DNA from: Lonsdalea quercina subsp. quercina | GTDB taxonomy: Bacteria > Pseudomonadota > Gammaproteobacteria > Enterobacterales > Enterobacteriaceae | Length of the DNA: 7,041 nucleotides | Direction: 5' to 3' | Assembly (NCBI RefSeq): GCF_000688655.1 | Contig: NZ_JIBO01000003.1 | Span: 34,000-41,040 of the forward strand | Part shown: one piece after another, positions 5,358 to 7,041 of the stretch | Position numbering within the stretch: the first letter of the stretch is position 1 | Layout of the letters: each line of letters starts with the position of its first letter | The notes under the pieces: generated by a model | What the model was told of the DNA's origin: nothing | What the model saw: only the letters and a program-made list of their open reading frames with translations | Databases searched by the model: none | Program-made: the position numbers and the translations under genes

Positions 5358-6878
5358 CTATTTGAGCGCGGCGGTGACGCGGTGCAACAACGCCTGGCGA
5401 TCAATTTTTCCGTTTTGATTCAGAGGAAATTCGGAAATAAAGCGAATGCTCGTGGGGACCATATAGTGGGGCAACTGATGGGATAAATGGACCCGAAATT
5501 CATGTTCGCCGTTGTCGATGTGAGGATGGAGCTGGACGAATAAGAGTACGTCGGCCAACTTATGCTCCTGATAGACAGGCAGCGTCGTCGCCATGACCGT
5601 ATGGACGAAACGGCACGCCGCGGCATCGATTTCCTGCAAATCGATGCGGTTGCCATGCCACTTGACCTGCGAGTCGAGCCGCCCCTTGATAAACAGATGG
5701 CCCTGCGCATCCAGCCACCCCAGATCGCCGGTGCGATAGAACGGGACGCCGTGACGTGAGCCGAAGGCGACATGGTTAGGGTGAGACTCCGGCAGATAGC
5801 CCAGCCCGACCTGATCGCCGTAAATAACGACTTCCCCGATGTCGTTTTCCGGCAGCGCGTTGTGATGCCTGTCTTCAATGGCGACGCGCAGCGTGCCGCA
5901 AGGCTGGCCCAGCGGGAGCAGGCCCGCCTCCTGCTCGGTTGTGTTGTCTATCGGATGGAGGTGAGTCAGACAGGTCGTCTCCGTCGGGCCGTAGGCATGT
6001 AAGATTCTGAGGGATGGGAAGCGGACCAACAGGCGATCGATCAGGTGCGGAGAGACGTATTCACCCCCGACCATCACGGTCCGAAAATGCGGTAACGTCT
6101 CCGCGTTAAAACGCGGATCCTTGCACATGATGTCCAAAAAACTCGGGGTAGAAAACCCGCTCGACAGGATGACGTCCGGCTCGGAGACCATCAGGTTGAG
6201 GTTCAGACGAGGCAGCGCGTTATATTCATGCGGCAGCATGATGAGCGGCCGACCCAAGGCAAAACAGGTGAAGAAATCCAGCAGCCCCATATCGAACGAC
6301 AGCCGGGCATGATTGAGATGCCCTTCCTCCTCCGCGCCCGCCTCACGCAGCACGCGATGATACCAGCCAAAAAATGCGCCGAAATGATCGCAACCGATCT
6401 GCACGCCTTTGGGCTGCCCGGTGCTGCCGGAAGTGGAAAGGACATAAAAGAGCGGATTGTCGCATGAAGGCCGAGTGTAGCCGCCGGTGAGGGCGCCGTC
6501 CGGCAGGGCGGGCAGGCATAGGCAGGGAAATGGCTCAGGGGCCGTCGGCGCGGTATTCGGATGTTCGCGCCCGTCCAGAATCAGCTCAATGCCATAGAGG
6601 GCGGCGATACGTTCCATACGCAGCGGCGGGTTGACGCTATCGACGACGGTAAACGGAATGCCGGACCAGGCGCAGGCCAGCAGCGCCGCCGCCGTGTCGC
6701 GCTCCTTATGACCGTAAATGAGCGCGCGTTTCGGTTGAATGCGCGCCAACTCACGGCAGATAGCGCCGACCCGCGAGGCGATATCGGCATAACGCCAGCT
6801 TCCCTGTGCATTGACGATGGCAATCCGGCGGTTACTGATAAGCTGCCGGCCGATCATCCGCATCATGGATGTAAACAT
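5358..6878 (-). CDS. Stand-alone amino-acid adenylating ligase (A domain, DltA/prolyl-AMP-ligase type)
   Basis: 506 aa, a complete adenylate-forming enzyme with the core motifs in order: STSGSTGQPKG (148-158, phosphate loop), SFDMGLLDF (194-202), AYGPTETT (295-302), YRTGDLGW (381-388), GRLDSQVKWHGNRIDLQEID (399-418) and PLNQNGKID (485-493) with catalytic Lys491. Asp196 in the FDMG motif is the residue that usually holds the substrate amino group, so an amino acid is the likely substrate. By eye, parts of the pocket (Asp196, Leu200, Leu293, Ala295) resemble proline activators, but this is weak. There is no carrier, condensation or thioesterase domain, so the aminoacyl group must be passed to a separate carrier protein or CoA. 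AAGGG (6886-6890) lies seven bases before the ATG. The start lies inside the end of the preceding adenylation gene (47-base overlap). It recalls VfmP-type ligases of Dickeya; the symbol is not assigned. Confidence 0.92.
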   Translation of the reverse strand: MFTSMMRMIGRQLISNRRIAIVNAQGSWRYADIASRVGAICRELARIQPKRALIYGHKERDTAAALLACAWSGIPFTVVDSVNPPLRMERIAALYGIELILDGREHPNTAPTAPEPFPCLCLPALPDGALTGGYTRPSCDNPLFYVLSTSGSTGQPKGVQIGCDHFGAFFGWYHRVLREAGAEEEGHLNHARLSFDMGLLDFFTCFALGRPLIMLPHEYNALPRLNLNLMVSEPDVILSSGFSTPSFLDIMCKDPRFNAETLPHFRTVMVGGEYVSPHLIDRLLVRFPSLRILHAYGPTETTCLTHLHPIDNTTEQEAGLLPLGQPCGTLRVAIEDRHHNALPENDIGEVVIYGDQVGLGYLPESHPNHVAFGSRHGVPFYRTGDLGWLDAQGHLFIKGRLDSQVKWHGNRIDLQEIDAAACRFVHTVMATTLPVYQEHKLADVLLFVQLHPHIDNGEHEFRVHLSHQLPHYMVPTSIRFISEFPLNQNGKIDRQALLHRVTAALK

Positions 6879-7041
6879 AATATTTCCCTTTTGACTGAGC
6901 CGCAGCGCTAACCGCGTGTCGATCCAGCTTGCTGTTGAAATTCAGGCAAGGTTCGCTGATGGCGTACCAGCGCCTGGGGATCATCCAGGGCGGCATGCGC
7001 GTCGCCATCGCGTTTCCCAGCCGCGCAAAGTCCGTGTCGTC
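6832..7041 (-). CDS. Adenylation-domain protein, C-terminal fragment
   Basis: Only the last 69 codons and the stop (TAA, 6834-6832) are present; the gene enters from the right edge. The fragment contains MPPWMIPRRWYAISEP followed by CLNFNSKLDR, which is the final A10 region of adenylate-forming enzymes (P-x-x-M-x-P, then N-x-N-G-K-x-D-R). Lys38 of the fragment aligns with the catalytic lysine of the next gene. The usual Gly of NGK is Ser here. The protein ends about 28 residues after the motif, with no carrier domain following, so it too ends as a ligase without a C-terminal carrier. It overlaps the next ligase gene by 47 bases, more than is usual. Its tail from YYVYIHDADD onward is read from that overlap and may be unselected. 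Two adjacent adenylation genes suggest two different activated building blocks, or one active and one specialised enzyme. Confidence 0.82.
   Translation of the reverse strand, partial: DDTDFARLGNAMATRMPPWMIPRRWYAISEPCLNFNSKLDRHAVSAAAQSKGKYYVYIHDADDRPAAYQ

Noticed and set aside
5420..5878. Minus-strand 152-codon ORF in another frame
   Set aside because: It lies wholly inside the adenylating ligase, whose motifs run through the region in the correct frame.
1..7041. RNA genes, CRISPR arrays, insertion sequences or attachment sites
   Set aside because: No tRNA- or rRNA-like stretch, spaced repeats, transposase or terminal repeats were seen; coding sequence fills almost all of the window.

Overview
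The window is a dense block of biosynthetic genes, all read from the minus strand, so transcription runs from position 7041 towards position 1. Composition is moderately GC-rich, starts are preceded by clear AGGAG-type ribosome binding sites, and genes overlap by a few bases. This fits a gammaproteobacterium, and Enterobacterales of the Dickeya/Pectobacterium/Brenneria kind is my best guess. That taxonomic call is inference from style and gene content, not a match to a reference.

Layout in transcription order: the last 69 codons of an adenylation-domain protein (7041-6832); a complete stand-alone amino-acid adenylating ligase (6878-5358); a 112-base gap with a perfect 12-bp palindrome next to an A/T tract; an acyl-CoA-dehydrogenase-like flavoprotein, ACAD1 (5245-4097); a 229-aa thiolase-fold-like protein without a visible active-site Cys, X1 (4104-3415); a 51-aa small ORF overlapping both neighbours (3424-3269); a KAS III-like enzyme with Cys and His, KAS1 (3285-2344); a 212-base gap; a second dehydrogenase, ACAD2 (2131-1019, GTG start preferred); a 286-aa Cys-less KAS-like protein, X2 (1022-162); and the first 57 codons of another KAS III-like enzyme, KAS2 (171-1).

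The main structural observation is that the order dehydrogenase, Cys-less KAS-like partner, KAS III-like enzyme occurs twice in a row. The two copies are diverged but share landmarks, such as GLPxKxNP near the dehydrogenase N-terminus, FEYxEGTxNIHLLN near its C-terminus, and the MRLT start of the KAS proteins. Each Cys-less/KAS III pair resembles PqsB/PqsC of Pseudomonas quinolone signal synthesis, where a Cys-less subunit supports a KAS III-like subunit.

A plausible joint role is as follows. An aminoacyl group is activated as the adenylate and loaded on a carrier protein encoded outside the window. It is oxidised by a dehydrogenase acting on the carrier-bound or CoA-bound intermediate, and then condensed or transferred by the two KAS-like pairs, giving a small signal or specialised metabolite. 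Two neighbouring adenylation genes together with dehydrogenase and KAS-like genes recall, from memory only, the Dickeya Vfm quorum-sensing cluster with its adjacent vfmO and vfmP. I do not assign those symbols. The product and substrates cannot be read from the sequence.
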